The notes beneath the pieces were generated by a model. That model saw only the letters and a program-made list of their open reading frames with translations, was not told the origin of the DNA and did no database searches. A program made the position numbers and the translations under genes. Below, one piece after another: positions 37,321 through 50,462 of a stretch of DNA of 64,000 nucleotides (its first letter is position 1; each line of letters opens with the position of its first letter). The stretch covers positions 690,001 through 754,000 of the forward strand of contig JAMWET010000034.1 in NCBI GenBank assembly GCA_024036415.1, in the 5' to 3' direction. The DNA is from Prochilodus magdalenae. Lineage: Eukaryota; Chordata; Actinopteri; Characiformes; Prochilodontidae.

Positions 37321-40300
37321 GCCTTAACATGCCTGTATTGAACATTACAACCCACTATTGCCTCCATCCAATAGTTAGCTCATCCACATGCCTCGTCAGG
37401 CAAACCTAGTCTCATTGTGTTTCACTCCACTGTTTAGTTATTTTGAAAATTATTTAGCAGATACTTAATAACCTGATCTGTAAGTAATTCTCAAACCGAT
37501 GTTGAAGGTTTTAGTCCATGAAATCCAAGCAGAGTGAAAATGAGATGTATCTGTGCTTTAAGCACTAGTTCCCAGGAAAAGACGTGGGACTCTTATGTTG
37601 GGTGAGATTGAGTGGTAAGACGCACTCTGAAATGCAGTCCAATTAGTTTGAACCTAACTGTAGCATTTCAAGCCCAGAGAACTTAAGGTTTCAGGCGTGC
37701 CCTCAGATATAGTCACAAGATGCTGAGTTGTGGAGCAGGTTGGAGATAACACACTGCGAATTATAGACCAACCCTCCACACCGCTACAGAATAGTCTGGT
37801 GAATATTCATTTGTTTTTAAGGTTACATCTATATCAGAAGGATATTTCATCAAGGGTAGCCAAAGGTCCGGGCATGGGACCTTAAAAATCTGGGTGCAGA
37901 GAAAGCGAAATTTATTATCACTGAACCTAATCCTGACCCTTTTACTATCCTGAAAGTCTATAACCCGAGAAGCACACCCAATGAGAAGTCCCCAATGTTC
38001 CTGTTCCCATATGCTGACTCGTGAATTCGCTCGGAGTTAGAAAGTCAAGCCTAAATAGCATCTGTCCTTTACTCAACACTGCTCGGAACCCTCTAAGGTG
38101 CTTTTTTCATTAGTTTTTTCCCAGAAAAAAAACAACAAAAAAAAACACATGTCGCCAGGTATTAGTCAAGACATCTTTACCCTTGAACAGAAGGCCTCGC
38201 AAGCAGCCGCCTAAACCTTTCTCATTCCCTACCTGTAATCTCAGAACTCTGGGCCTTTCGGCGTGCCCCTTGTCCTAGATGGAACTAGTTTTCCAAGAAG
38301 AGCTTTGAATTGAGAGCCTTAGTAGTGGCAGACACTTTGTGTGGACTTTCTCCCTTTGACTTTCTCCTCTGCCCCTCATTTTATACGGGTAGTCAGACCC
38401 AGGGCAAGTGGGGCCAGATAAAAAGCCAGTAGTAAAATCCACAGGAATGCTAGGTGTTAACTTAGAAGAGGCCCACAGGCAAGCCGAAAAGAAATGAGCA
38501 ATTGAAAACACGAAGAGGGAAAGCCCGGTGCTGTCCTTGTGTTTTTTTTTTTGAAGGGCACAGCTATGTCTTTTTACAACTTAAACTTTGTTCAAAATTG
38601 TAAGGTGTTTGACCCCCTCCCTTGCCATCTCACCCTGGCTCCTCGAGAGAACTACCGCGTCATGCAAAAAAAAGAGGCCCTATACGTGGATCTCTGTTGT
38701 CCTTGTCTCGGATTGTGTGCTTCAATATTAAGATTCCAGGTATTGGGAGGAATGGGGTGGGGTGGGTCTTTTCGACTTTATTTGCACTGAGGAAAGCACA
38801 CGCGAGGATTAAGAAAGTAGAAACAAGCGAATTGTATTGTCCCCACTCACTATGTCCGAAGTTGTGAAAACGAAAGACAATATATTTTTTTTTTAAATTA
38901 TAAATTTTAATTGCCAAAAGTTTTAATGATTTAAATCGGAATTGTGAAATATTGCTATATACAACAGATTTCAAAACGAACTAGTCTTTCGATCAGGAAG
39001 AACTGGCAGTCCCGCAATAGGACACACACACCCCACCCCCTTAAATTATTCCCCTACAGGGGTGGTTTAGAAGTAGGTTTAGTCCATAGCCAAAGTAATA
39101 CCGCACAGATGCTGTATTAGGTTCAGCCAGGCTCATCAGCAGTGGTGCCATTTTTAGGCAGCCTGTATCTTAGTTGTCCAACTGAATTCAGTGCAGTTAA
39201 AATGTAATAGTTTAAGGAAAGTACCTTGTAAAACTAGACCATCAAGAATACAGCACTCAGAAAGTGTGACAAGAGGTGTTGTTATATATAACAAACAAGC
39301 CCTAGCTAAACACGCGGTTTAAGCAAGCTTATTTTCATTGGTTAAAATTAACCTTCATAAGGGATGGATGTGAACAAGCATGTTCCTAGTTTCAGTATTT
39401 ATTACAGTGGGTGTTAATGCTGAATAGAACAGATTAGTAGTGATATACATGATCAGTGTGTTTGCTGATGTGTGTGCTAAACTTTGTGTCCCCTTTTAAT
39501 GTGAGATTCAAACCCGGAATTGCTTTTCCTGTCCTGCTAGCGTCGCTGTTCCACAGCTCTCGAACGAGCACTCTCATAATCTACAGTCACCATAACGTGA
39601 TTGCATTACGGAAATACTGTAAAATGAAAAAATCGCTTTGCGAGCATAACAGTAGCTTTTGCACTGCAGAAATAGAGTTAAATCCCTGTCTGGAAGGCAG
39701 TTATAACAAAACAAGCGTGGTGAAGATTAGTGTTTGGTAAGTTATACCGAACGAAGCTCTAAACGTCAGTGTGTAAGATCATGACACGTCTCATCATCAA
39801 CTTTGTACAGGTGTATAGTATGCACAGAGGCAGACCGGAACCGGGAGGTGACATGACAGGCCAAATCATCTCACAGTTTAGAAAGAACGCAGACAGCACA
39901 GCAAGTAACGCCTGTCCCCACTCAATCTTGCCCACGAGTAAATGCAACACACACAACACGGAGACAAGGCAAAAACCATCATGCAGTCAGAATCCATCAT
40001 CTATAAAGTATCACTTTATGCCCTCCTTAATATGGTGAAAATCCGCCAATCAGCGCTACTTTATACCCACCTATATTTAATAGTTTTTGGTTTTGTTACA
40101 GAAACTGAAATACTATTTGCCAAGTTAAGTGTAACTGCCTCTAACCTCCAGCTGGGAATCCTGAAACACCTCCATGCCCACCACATGAAGAGGGCAGGCG
40201 TGGAAAGCCCTAATCCCCTAGACAAACCCAGGAGCAGATAGGATGGGTTAGGTGCCTTGATCAAGGGCACTTCCAGACCCAGATACGCCCCCCCGTGTCC

Positions 40301-40885
40301 CCTTTTTAGTTCAAGGATTTTGTGAACCAGTTGACGCCTGGAAGCAATCCCTTGCGGTTAGCATCAGGCACGCTGTTTTCCCGTTAGACCTATCCAATTC
40401 ACAGTACGTCCGTCAACAGTTCTCTAGGTATGAATGGCCCACACAATGCAAAGTGGTGAACGACGTGCTGAAACTGTTGTACCAGACTTTCCCTTCAGCT
40501 GGCCTCGTCACGGAAAGAAGGCCTGATAAGTGGTACAGATTGAGTTAGCTAAGAATGGCTTAACTAAAGGTTTTATCATGCTAACCCACTTCTTTTTACT
40601 TTTGAATATGAGCTTTTCCTGATGTGGTGCACTGAAACAGTGATGGATTTAAATTGCCTTGACCCACATACACAGTTTCCTTCTGAAATATGTAATGTTA
40701 ATAGTTTCAGTGTACTTTTAGCAGTAGTGGTATTTATATAATATATTTTATTTTTTTGAAATTATAAATTTATTGCATCAATTTCTGTATTTTATGTGTC
40801 AGTGTGCCACCCAATAAACAATCTCCCAGTGACCCCTAACCTGAAACAACCCCCTTTCTTAAGAGCTCTAGCTTACAATATATAT

Positions 40886-41733
40886 AACAGGTGTTTTTTG
40901 GACAGTGGAACTGACAACACCCTTGTTTTTTAAGCGAACCACAATCATTTTATTATTTATATGGTGTAGGGGCCTCCTTTGCGGCCAAGTTTACAGCCGT
41001 CAGTTGGGGGCTTCAGGGAATGTAAATTCATCTGATGCGTCCTGCACAGTGGTCAGAGGGGTTTCACAGGCCGTTGATCACACACGTTGAGCTTAAGCCA
41101 TTCTTACTTCAGGGAAAACAACGACGATAGTGGCCCAAGGTCTCTACCGTTTAACAACAGATGGATTGCCCATGAGGGGTGAAGGTTCCCCGTCCTTCTT
41201 TAAGAGATGGGAGTTTATAACTAGCTAGACATATCTACCCTGAAGGATATACCGTGATGGCTCTTGATCAAGAATACTGACGCACAAGGACATGTCTGGC
41301 TGTACCGTTTGTGTTCCACATACGTGTATATTTATGTCGCCGAGCAGACGTGCACACCATACAATTCTGCAATCCCCAACACTTATCATGTAATACATCT
41401 TTTTTTGAACATCAGTATGAATGAGATGTATTTCCCCCTCCAGTACTATGTAATGGCTTCGTTTGTTGTGACAAAACAGTCTAGTATTGTTGAGTCAGAC
41501 ATTAACTGTGGCTCATTTTAGAACCCAGTTGCTTAGACTGAAACCCGTGATTATTATTCCACAGCTCTACCTTGCTACTTTACTGGTTGCAACTACGTGG
41601 CAATTAAATGAAGTATTTAGTCCACCGGAGCTGGTCCCCAGAAGTTAGGGTTGTTACAGCCATTGAGACCAACTAATTCAACAAAACACGTAAAAAATGA
41701 CAAGGTATGTTTCAGTTCATTGTCCCACCCCTG
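40886..41733 (-). mobile_element. Distorted copy of the 60195-60727 MITE, about 848 bp
   Basis: The order of matching words is the same as in the clean copy: GGTGTAGGGGCCTCC, GCGTCCTGCACAGTGGTCAG, TTAAGCCATTCTT, GATAGTGGCC, CCGTGATGGCTCTTGAT. The right end is GTTTCAGTTCATTGTCCC. Between them are many 1-6 bp extra bases plus longer extra pieces. The left end reads CAGGTGTTTTTTGGACAGTGG against CAGGGGTTGGACAGTG in the clean copy. The pattern is insertion-heavy, which suggests sequencing error on top of real length variation. Confidence 0.75.
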
Positions 41734-44700
41734 GTTAATCTACGTGCGCATAGGCCCCTGAAAAAGCCTCTGGAAAGTGCATCTTAGGAAATGTTTTTTA
41801 CCTGTTTAATTTGCAGCCCCCCATTTATTATCACACCTGAAACAAAGAGATCTCAGTAAGCACATCATGCCTAGATTTGCTGACCTTGTGACCCTCATGT
41901 TTATCTACAGTCACCAATAAGCCTCCCGAAAATAGTACACGAAGGCAAATGTTCAATGCTATATAATGAAGTTTTTTGGAGGATAGGGACTTTGGACGTC
42001 ACAGGATTTTCTTAGCCACAGGTAATAAAACGGTTTGGCTACACTTTAAGTTCCCCCATGTCCCCTCTTTACCTTCAGTACCCCGCAGCTATGTGTGCGG
42101 AACTTTTTTCTCAGAGGGTCTCCCCCTCCTTTCACAGCCAATTCCATCCGTGTTCTTGTTACAGAACTTTTGGAACAATCAGGTCAATATGGCATGTAAT
42201 ATTAATACAACTCGAATCTAGGCATTTTCCACTTTCCCCCCCTCCCTGCCCACCCGTAGGACCTGGTCAACCCCTACCAATAAATGGCTTACTGCATCTT
42301 TATTGGTAGGGAATCATAGGTGTTTACCAAAGACATTGCCTAATGGAGGAAATCACCAATGACATCCCCTATTGATAAACAAGGCACTAGGTCTGTTTTG
42401 TGACAATAGAAGCTCCAGAGACATTGCGCTGATTGATTTGCAGGAGAGGGAAGACTGCAAGCATGCCGCCATATATTTCCCATGCAGGTCGATCATGACA
42501 TCCATTTAGAGATTGCAATTTGCTGAATTCAGGAAGCTGCTTTGTGGACAGATCTGGGAAGAATTTCAACTGCTGATGCAAGACTACTGTACCGGTCATA
42601 AGGGTGTAGAACCTGGAGCGTATTTCTAACTCCTATAAGCCCTGATCTCCTGTTGTAAGCCTGCCTGTGGCCAGTAAGATTGAGCCGTATGGCGTTCCTT
42701 TGATTCCAGGGACATGATGTCCCTTTCACATTGCTCACCAATTACCTGGACTTTTGCATGCCTTAACCAATAAAGTTTACTACGACGGCCTGAGAACCGC
42801 AAATTCCATTTCTGACTCTGGATTAATTCCCCTCTAATGTTAGGACTCTGGAGAGGCCCAAATTACTGCCACGGTATGGATGGTTTTATGCGCTGCATCG
42901 GTAAAATATAAGAACTTGCAGCAGTAGCAGCAGCAGGAGGGATTTAGGAATACAGAGGAGCAGGTGTTCTCTCTTCAGAGTGAAGAGCTCTGGGAAACAG
43001 TGAGGAAGAAATCCTTTCATTACGCATTCACACTTCAGTGGGTTGCCTGACCAAGTGGAAAACAGTGGAGACTTGAGTTGTGTGGAACAACATCTCTGGT
43101 GTTTACGGAGGTCCTGACATACCATGTAAAGATACTCTCTCTGCTGCCGGAGTGAGGCTTTCTCTCCGAGCAGTCTTCCGAGTATGAACGTTTTCGGGTG
43201 AGTACTGGACTACAGATTCAGTCAGCGTCCCACTAGTTTTATATTCTGTTGTTTTTTTGAAAAAAAAGGGAATATAATGAAGAGAAGACGAAGTCAGAAG
43301 AAGAGATATTGACAAGGATTAGTTACTGTACAGAAGCAGAAAAGACGGGGTCACCATCTCTGAAATAACGTTAACTTACAATCAAAGAAGTATAAACAAA
43401 AAAGTTGATATACTGTAAATGTCGAAAATGAAAAATACTAACTTTTCATATTGCCCCCCTTTAAACAGGATGATCAAATTTAACTAAAGATAATGAACTG
43501 GGGAAAGGACTATTCCTAAACACACAATGATAATTAGCTGTGTAAACTTTCCAACCAGAAGCCTGAAATATTTTCTCATTTTATTTTTTTCATTGTGGTG
43601 CTGCTTATTTGAGCACAAGTGCGCAAGCAGAGCAATTCAATTGTGCTTATCACTGATCTAAGGAAAAGATTACTCCATATGAAGTAGGAACCTCAAGACA
43701 GATATGCGCCTCCCTAAAAACTCCGGGTTTGAAAACATGCGAGATATAGGGGGTCAACAAGGGGACGGTGTTGGGCACTCGAATTGGAGCGCTCGGTGGC
43801 CCGTCTGTTGTGTGGTATAGGGAGACTACCTGCTGGGTGTGTGTGCGCGGGGAAGTCGGGTAGACAGTGGAGGATGTGCAAATGCAATACTAAGCTCTTC
43901 CTACATGGTTAAGGTGCCTATAAATTTGGAGTTATGCTATGGTATACACACACACCTGGAAGGGCAGGATTGGAGTCTCAGTTGGTTCAGGGGACGAGGT
44001 GTGGGTACGATTGGCAGTAACACAGGTGCTGTGGATGGTAAAATATATACAGGGGGCGATATAGCTACAAAACAAAAACATCCAAAAATCACAAAATATG
44101 ACTGTGTATAACATACAACATCGTGACATTAAAAGGGGCTCAGGATAATCGATATCTAAAGGACAGCAGTGTTAAACTAAAGTTATGCTGGCAACAAAAG
44201 AAAATACATTCACACTCATGAATCACACGGCCTGTGATTAAGGACTGGTCCCTAACTTATATGACACGAGCTCTATTTAAGACACTTCAAGGTTTAGTTT
44301 TCTGCCTGACTATGGTCCATGTTTAACACAGGTATATAACTGAGCTTCCCCTCACCTGGTAAACCAAGCAAGTCAGCGAGGCTTATTCAGTGAGGCTTCA
44401 CCAAACAAGGCGATATTACGCTTGGCTTCATATCTCATGGAGTATAACAGGTAGGGGTCAAACGTGCCAATCTGGGCATTTTTCTTACACCTTTGATCCA
44501 GGTCACGCCCCACATCTCTGTTTCTAAGAGAATAATTTCAAATGTGGAATAAACTCATCCCATGCAAGCTTTAAAAACGCGGATATGCCATATATTTGAG
44601 TAACAGCAAGGGGTGTATAATAATACGACAAGTCCCCTAGGCAAGCATTTGCTTTCCAGTGCTGATATGGCTCTCATGTGTCCCCTCATTGTCAGTTTTC

Positions 44701-46608
44701 TTAGCCTGATCTGAGGCAACACCTGCCCCCCCTGCACATTAATGGATTTTCCTTGCTTTAAAACACACCCAGAAGTAAACTCTGAGAGGTTTTTGGCCCA
44801 AATGAGCTGTTAAGGTTTGAACCTGGGTGTTTGTTCACTGAGACGGGGAAGTGCACTGAATATTGTGCAGCGGGCCTTCTCCAGGTTACAGGGTTTCAGA
44901 AACACTCCATCCATCGATACTTATTTTCCATGTTGGCGGAGTGTTGTAGCCATCTCCACGGGCAGAACACAGGGAAGAGTTGGGGGTCACTGAGGTAAGG
45001 AGACGAATACATATAGCAGCTGGGGAGCCCAAAAGGATAGGTCGCAGCTACTGTTGGCCAAAGGCAAAACCAACATCCCCCGATGATCCCTGCAATGGTC
45101 CCCCCTGAATATGAAGCTGACCAAGTAAGGTGCACCTCAGGCAGCGCGAGAGGACACAGAAGTCTCTAGTGTACTGTTATGCTAATGACTGTTCCTTCCT
45201 CTTCCATAGAAGCCTCATAAGATTGCTTAATTTATAGCATCCTGGAACTGGAACAACCTACCACAGATGGGAGCTAAGCTGGGACTACACAGTGGGAAGT
45301 ATTTGCTGACTTAAGGGCCTTTTCTGGGGCAATTGTGCTTGTGGCTTTTGTTTGGATGGGCAGAACAAATGCAAACCTGTGTGTTGACTGATACGTACTA
45401 AACGAGGAAGGACGGGCCCGTGAGAACGTACCCTACAATCCATTTCTCCTATCTCCTACCCTTATCGGCCAATACATAGCTTCCAGATCACTGAAACCTT
45501 CCCCCCCAATCCAAATTAGAAGGAGACAAAGCGTGACCCTAATCCTGAGACGGAAGGATGAGACTTACCTTTTATTTACACATGCTGGAAACACCTCCTT
45601 CATTTCACATTCAGATGAGAGTCAGCAGAGAGCACCCCTACAATAGAGCCTCTCCAGTCAAGGGCGTCCTGGTGGAACCTCGTTTTGTTGTGCTCAATTT
45701 TACGCACTCTTTCAGCTCGATCTTTCTGGCGAACGCCCCCTCGGCCGATAAAGGCTAATGAGTTCCCAGCACCGCCACCGCATGTGCGAAAGGACTTGAG
45801 GATTAAATGAAGTTAAATAAAGGGGGCAGATCCCTTCAGTGAAAGCAAATGCAGGGCCAATCTCTGCTTCATTAGGCGCTGTGGTACTCAGGCAACTTAT
45901 TTTTTCTTTAGGCACTTTAATAGGTACTCATGTTTTAACTCCACAAAGCAGAGAGGGTAAAGGGGTGTATTGATTTACTGTAAGAACTCCCAGGGACAAT
46001 TTGGAACACAAAATTGTTTGGTTAGCCGAGTCCCTCCAAGGTTGTTAGCAGAATGAGACTGCGGTCTTGCATTCTAAATCATTCACAAAGAGACAAATCA
46101 CTCAACTATAAAACTAGAGATTCCCTGGAGACGCTTAGTGCTGGTAGGGCTGGCCAGTTTGGTGGGTTATTCACCAAGAGCGTCAACGAACCCAGGCACC
46201 ACTTCGTATTTACTACCTGGTCATGTACGGCGTACGGGCTTTTTGTTGTGAATCATTAGGTTGAAATGAAGGCTTGTTTCGTCATCACTTTGACCTGAGC
46301 CAAGTCATTTTGGCTGGGATGAGCTGAACCTGAGTGCGCTGAGTGGATTCGGAAAGCGTGGAAATGGTAAAATCCCTCTTTAATTTCACCGCACGCAGCC
46401 ATGTTGTTTGGGACCTGCATGATTTTGAGCTATGTGCGGTACATCAAAGGATGACTGTGATTTTTCTACCACAGTGCATATAGAAGGCACAGGGCACATG
46501 AATAACAAAGAAGCTGGAAGTTGGGATCGCAGAGCCAAGGAGTTGAAAGATGTGCCTTAAATACATTCGACCTCAAACTGAGAGGCTGGCACTCATAATG
46601 CTCATCTA

Positions 46609-47287
46609 CACTCATCACCAAAACAGGAGTTGCACAAATGAACCCAGAAGAGATCAGCTGACAGGAAGGTAGGTGTGACATTGTGAGACATGCATGTGAT
46701 GTAAGCAAGGATGGGCCTTATCACTGTAACTGACTGACTCAACAGGCATGAATGCAGATGAATGGTGAAGCCCACCATCAGTCATCCTGTTAGTGGCAGC
46801 ACCTTTGACAGACGGCTACACGACCCTGGACTACATGAATGCAGACCGCTACGTCTGCCCTTAACACCACGTCAACGTCGCCCAAGACTGCAACGGTGTC
46901 ATGGAGTGACTCAGAATGGCAGCGGGTCATCTACAGTGACGAGGCCTGTCTTGGTGGATGTATGGAGGAATCGTGGTCAGCTCCATCTCTATCCCTACCG
47001 CACAGTCTGCAGGACCTGTGTGAGAACATTCAAGCTGCATGGGATGGATTATCACAGGACACCATTAGGAACCTCTACAGCTCCATGCTGAGACGTATAT
47101 ATGTTGAATTAGCAAACATGGTGGCCTGACGCCATGCTGAGAGGCACTAATTCTGTATGTGTAGCTCAATAAATACTTGCATGTCAGTCGAATTGTATCA
47201 TCCTGTGTTCCTTGTGACCATCTTTCTTCCCAGCACTGCACTCCCACACCTCCTTCTGGGTACAACTGTTCTTTTGACGATGAGTGC
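46609..47287 (+). mobile_element. Small Tc1-like element copy with both ends
   Basis: Left terminus CACTCATCACCAAAACAGG pairs with the reversed right terminus CACTCATCGTCAAAAGAAC. Inside, EWQRVIYSDEACLGG (the SDES-type catalytic motif, here SDEA) and AAWDGLSQDTIRNLYSSMLR are readable in one frame, ending LANMVA. Internal deletions remove most of the catalytic domain, leaving about 680 bp. Base quality here looks normal, unlike the block just before it. Confidence 0.85.
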
Positions 47288-47289
47288 AC

Positions 47290-48410
47290 AAACTGTGGTG
47301 TAGCTTGAGTGCAGTGTGGCCTGCTAACTTGCTAGAAAGTTGTTTTTGAAGGCTAGAACAGACGGAGTAGTTGTCAATGCAAAGCCCAGCAAATCAAATG
47401 TTAGGTTTTTAAAATATTGACTATTCCACAGTACTTTTCTGCTATGGCTTTGCCATTATTGTCATGTTTGAGAAGAAACGCCGGGTTGCAGTGTGTAACT
47501 GAGGTTTTGCTCTTTGAGAGGAAATGTCATTAACAGCAGTACCTGGCCCTGCGATGTTTTTATAGGTGCTAATGGTCCAGTGCACCTATTTAGTAAATCA
47601 CAACAAGCCTTGTAGCGGCAGCGTAAAGCATCAGCAGCCCTGCCCTAGTGCTCCTTCAGTAACTCTGCACAAGCAGCAGCTGGTAATTCACCACCGTTAC
47701 TTATTTTCAAAGAACACGTTTTGGTCACTGTGCAGAGCCCGTGTTGGGCAGCAGCACTTTTTTAGGTATTCCATGATTGTGAACTGCAGCTGGAGGGCTC
47801 CAGCAATCAGCAACATTTGAGAGCTTGGAAGCACTCGGCCAACTGCAATCAAGATTTGACGTTTGCATTCTGCAGATCGTCACAAACCACTAACGCACTT
47901 TCGTTTTAGACAACGACTCTAAAGCCATGCTCGGCAGCAGACACAGATAAAATAGAGACTTCAAGTAGGAAATGCAAACAAAGGATTTATTATCGGATAA
48001 AAAAAAACAAGCACAAAATTCAAAGAGGGGAAAAAAGTTCCAGAGCCCCTCGCTCTCCTACCGCTCCCCCTTTCACACATGCTGCTAGTCAATCCTCAGC
48101 AAACATCCTAACAGCCTGACTCCACAGAGGTGAGAGAACGATCTTGAGCACCATGTGCGTGCACGTAAAACCATTTCCCTGCCTCCCGAACAGGAGCTGC
48201 TGAAACAGAACATTCTTCAAAGGGGAAGCGTGGAGAGGAGGCGCCGGGTGTTATCAGCCCTCTTCCCTCTCTGCTTAAGACGACGAGACTCAAGACATTT
48301 CAGATCTCCATCGCGTAGTCTAAATGAGTTAACTAGATAAAAATCAAGCTCTGCCTCCGTTTGGAACTGTGTGTCTGCAGAATGTTGATTTTTTTTTTTC
48401 TTTTGGAGGC
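47290..48410. other. Intergenic sequence with nothing recognised
   Basis: Complex sequence between the Tc1-like copy and the GA tract. The 84-codon plus-strand frame at 47566 shows no recognisable domain. Confidence 0.45.
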
Positions 48411-48414
48411 AAAA

Positions 48415-48437
48415 AGAAAGAGAGAGACAGCAAGGGA

Positions 48438-48490
<53 letters not shown>

Positions 48491-48522
48491 AGAGAAAGAG
48501 AAAGAGAAAGAAAGAGAGAGAA

Positions 48523-48555
<33 letters not shown>

Positions 48556-48603
48556 AAGAGAAAGAGAGAGAGAAAGAAAGAGAGAGAGAGAAAGAAAGAA
48601 AGA

Positions 48604-48636
<33 letters not shown>

Positions 48637-48646
48637 CGAGAGAGAG
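48415..48646 (+). repeat. GA/GAAA purine microsatellite, about 230 bp
   Basis: (GA)n passing into AAAGAG and (AAAG)n units. It lies about 0.6 kb beyond the candidate wdr18 poly(A) site. Confidence 0.95.
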
Positions 48647-49271
48647 AATGTTTTCCTTGTTTTCTACTGAATGAGGTTGGGAGATGTGTTGCTTCAGGAG
48701 AAACTAGTAAAGTACAGGAAAGATGAAAGAGGGGTCAAGGAAAGAGCGTGCGGGTCACGGAAGAGAAAGGGGGCGGCTAAAAGCAGGTGAGCCCTTGAAA
48801 CTCTCGAAGGATGACTTGACAACTCTCGCCAAGGAATATCCGTTTCAGTGTAAATGAGCTACGACGCACACGATGATGTTTACGGAGCATTAGGGCCACC
48901 GTATAGCTGAAGTAAACTCAGAGGCAGTGAGGGTTCAGATCACACTCCCAATCGCACTGCTTAGGTGAAGGACTACATGGACAAAAAGCCTAGTCTCGGA
49001 GCAGGCTGGACAAACGGGAAGGTCTCACAGTCTGATTAAAAAACAGAAGAACAGGCCACAGTATTTTTGCCCTGCTAATGAATTAGTTTCACCTTTCTGG
49101 GTGGTACAGCGTCAGATATGGCCTGAACCCGGAACTAACCTTAACCCGAAATAAATTCATCATGACAAGTGTTCAAAAACAAACTGCACAGTCCATTGTG
49201 ACTTCAATAAGTTTCAACATATGCCAAACATCCTAAGTCAAACAAGGTTTGTTGAAAAAAAAACAAAAAAC

Positions 49272-49960
49272 TTTATTCCATTGCTGAAAAACAAAACAAA
49301 ATCAAAATTTTTAAATTCAGCAAATAAATGGTAGCTATGCCCAACTGTGTGTGTGTGTGTGTGTGTGTGTTATTTGACCAGGGAAGCTCAAAACACCATA
49401 TCCGTTAGCTGATAATAGCTATCGCTGCTGTTGGGACAAAACATCGTACCTCCACTTTTCCTTGTTTTTTTTCTCTTTACATTGTATGTAAATTTTGTGC
49501 TGGATACACCAAAAAAGGCCCACAGCTTGGAACCATGTCTCGTTCCACTGACCTATATTAGAAGTAAAGTATGCTCTTTCCTTCTTCTGTAAAGTTTTTA
49601 GGGTTTTGGAGATACGGTGTTCAGGAAAAGGGTTTGGTTCCGACAGCAGCGTTATGAAAGTGTGTCCGGCTTATATGAAAAAGGTTCATGGAGGTTGGAT
49701 GCTTCAAGTGCTGCCTGTCCTCCAGTAATACAAAACCTGACAAACTGTCCATTATACAAAATCTCTATCTAACTCGGAGCGAGTGACTACTCTGAGCGTT
49801 TACAAAAGTCTCCAAAGTCACTAAATATTGGCAGCTAGTGACTTCATACTGTTTATGAATTAATCGTTAATATAATTCATAAGTCCCTTATTATTCATGG
49901 TATGTCCACCCTCCAGCATGGTACAGCTCTCTGCTCACACAAAGCCATTTCATGAAGGTT
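49272..49960 (-). other. wdr18: wdr18 3' UTR (inferred) with candidate poly(A) signal
   Basis: After the wdr18 stop, the minus strand carries AATAAA at 49277-49272. It is followed by a T-rich stretch with TTTTTTG and a later TTGTTTG, as expected of a cleavage and polyadenylation region. A (CA)n microsatellite (minus strand, 49346-49371) lies just upstream. Other AATAAA matches exist nearby, so the end point is a guess. Confidence 0.45.
49346..49371. repeat. (GT)n microsatellite
   Basis: 13 perfect GT units in the presumed wdr18 3' UTR. Confidence 0.95.
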
Positions 49961-50089
49961 CTAATTAGGCTTGGTAAGGAGCTGTGTGGAGAACTCGTAC
50001 AGGTCCTTGTTGATTTTCTTCAGGGTCCTCACCTCTTCCTCCAACTCAGACACACGGACCTTGGTATTCTCTCCATCACCAAACACACT
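49961..50089 (-). CDS. wdr18: WDR18 last coding exon with stop codon
   Basis: This 129-nt exon (42 codons plus TAG) follows acceptor CTGTTCAG|. It begins SVFGDGENTKVRV and continues SELEEEVRTLKKINKDLYEF, ending in STQLLTKPN and the stop at 49963-49961. This is the most conserved part of WDR18: the human protein ends in a closely similar coiled-coil segment (V.ELE.EVR.L.KIN.DL..FST). With the two upstream exons it gives 120 residues, matching the expected C-terminal length. The intron just upstream ends in a roughly 450-bp CT repeat, so the pyrimidine tract of this acceptor is itself a microsatellite. The large open frame that runs from this exon into the repeat is not coding there. Confidence 0.95.
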   Translation of the reverse strand, partial: SVFGDGENTKVRVSELEEEVRTLKKINKDLYEFSTQLLTKPN

Positions 50090-50100
50090 CTGAACAGGAG

Positions 50101-50148
50101 ATAGAGATAGTGATATAGAGAGAGAGCGCAAGAGAGAGCACAAGAGAG

Positions 50149-50205
<57 letters not shown>

Positions 50206-50462
50206 AAAAGAGAGAGAGAGAGAGAACGAGAGAGAGCGAGAGAGAGAGAGAGAGGGAGCAAGAAAGAGAGAGAGAGAGAGAGAACGAGAGACAGAATGAG
50301 AGAGAGAGAGAGAACGAGAGACAGAACGAGAGAGAGAGGGAGCAAGAAAGAGAGAGAGAGAACGAGAGACAGAAAGAGAAAGAAACAAAGAGAGAGAGGA
50401 GAGCGAGAGAGAGACAGAGAAAGAGAGAGAGAAAACGAAAGAGACAGAACGAGAGAGAGAAC

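Larger units (their letters stand above)
32300..46200. other. Block of suspect sequence quality in the intergenic region
   Basis: Across this stretch, recognisable repeats carry dense small insertions and stretched homopolymers (T8-T12, A8-A9, G6, C6-C7). Examples are 34979-34991, 36989-37030, 37160-37168, 37255-37264, 38150 and 38545. Repeats on both sides (before 32 kb and after 46.6 kb) do not show this. I infer unpolished long-read gap filling. Edges are approximate (start between 32.2 and 33.2 kb). No gene was recognised inside, but frameshifting noise would hide short exons. Confidence 0.6.

Noticed and set aside
46762..47129. Two overlapping open frames of about 100 codons
   Set aside because: Both read through an internally deleted Tc1-like element; only isolated transposase words remain.
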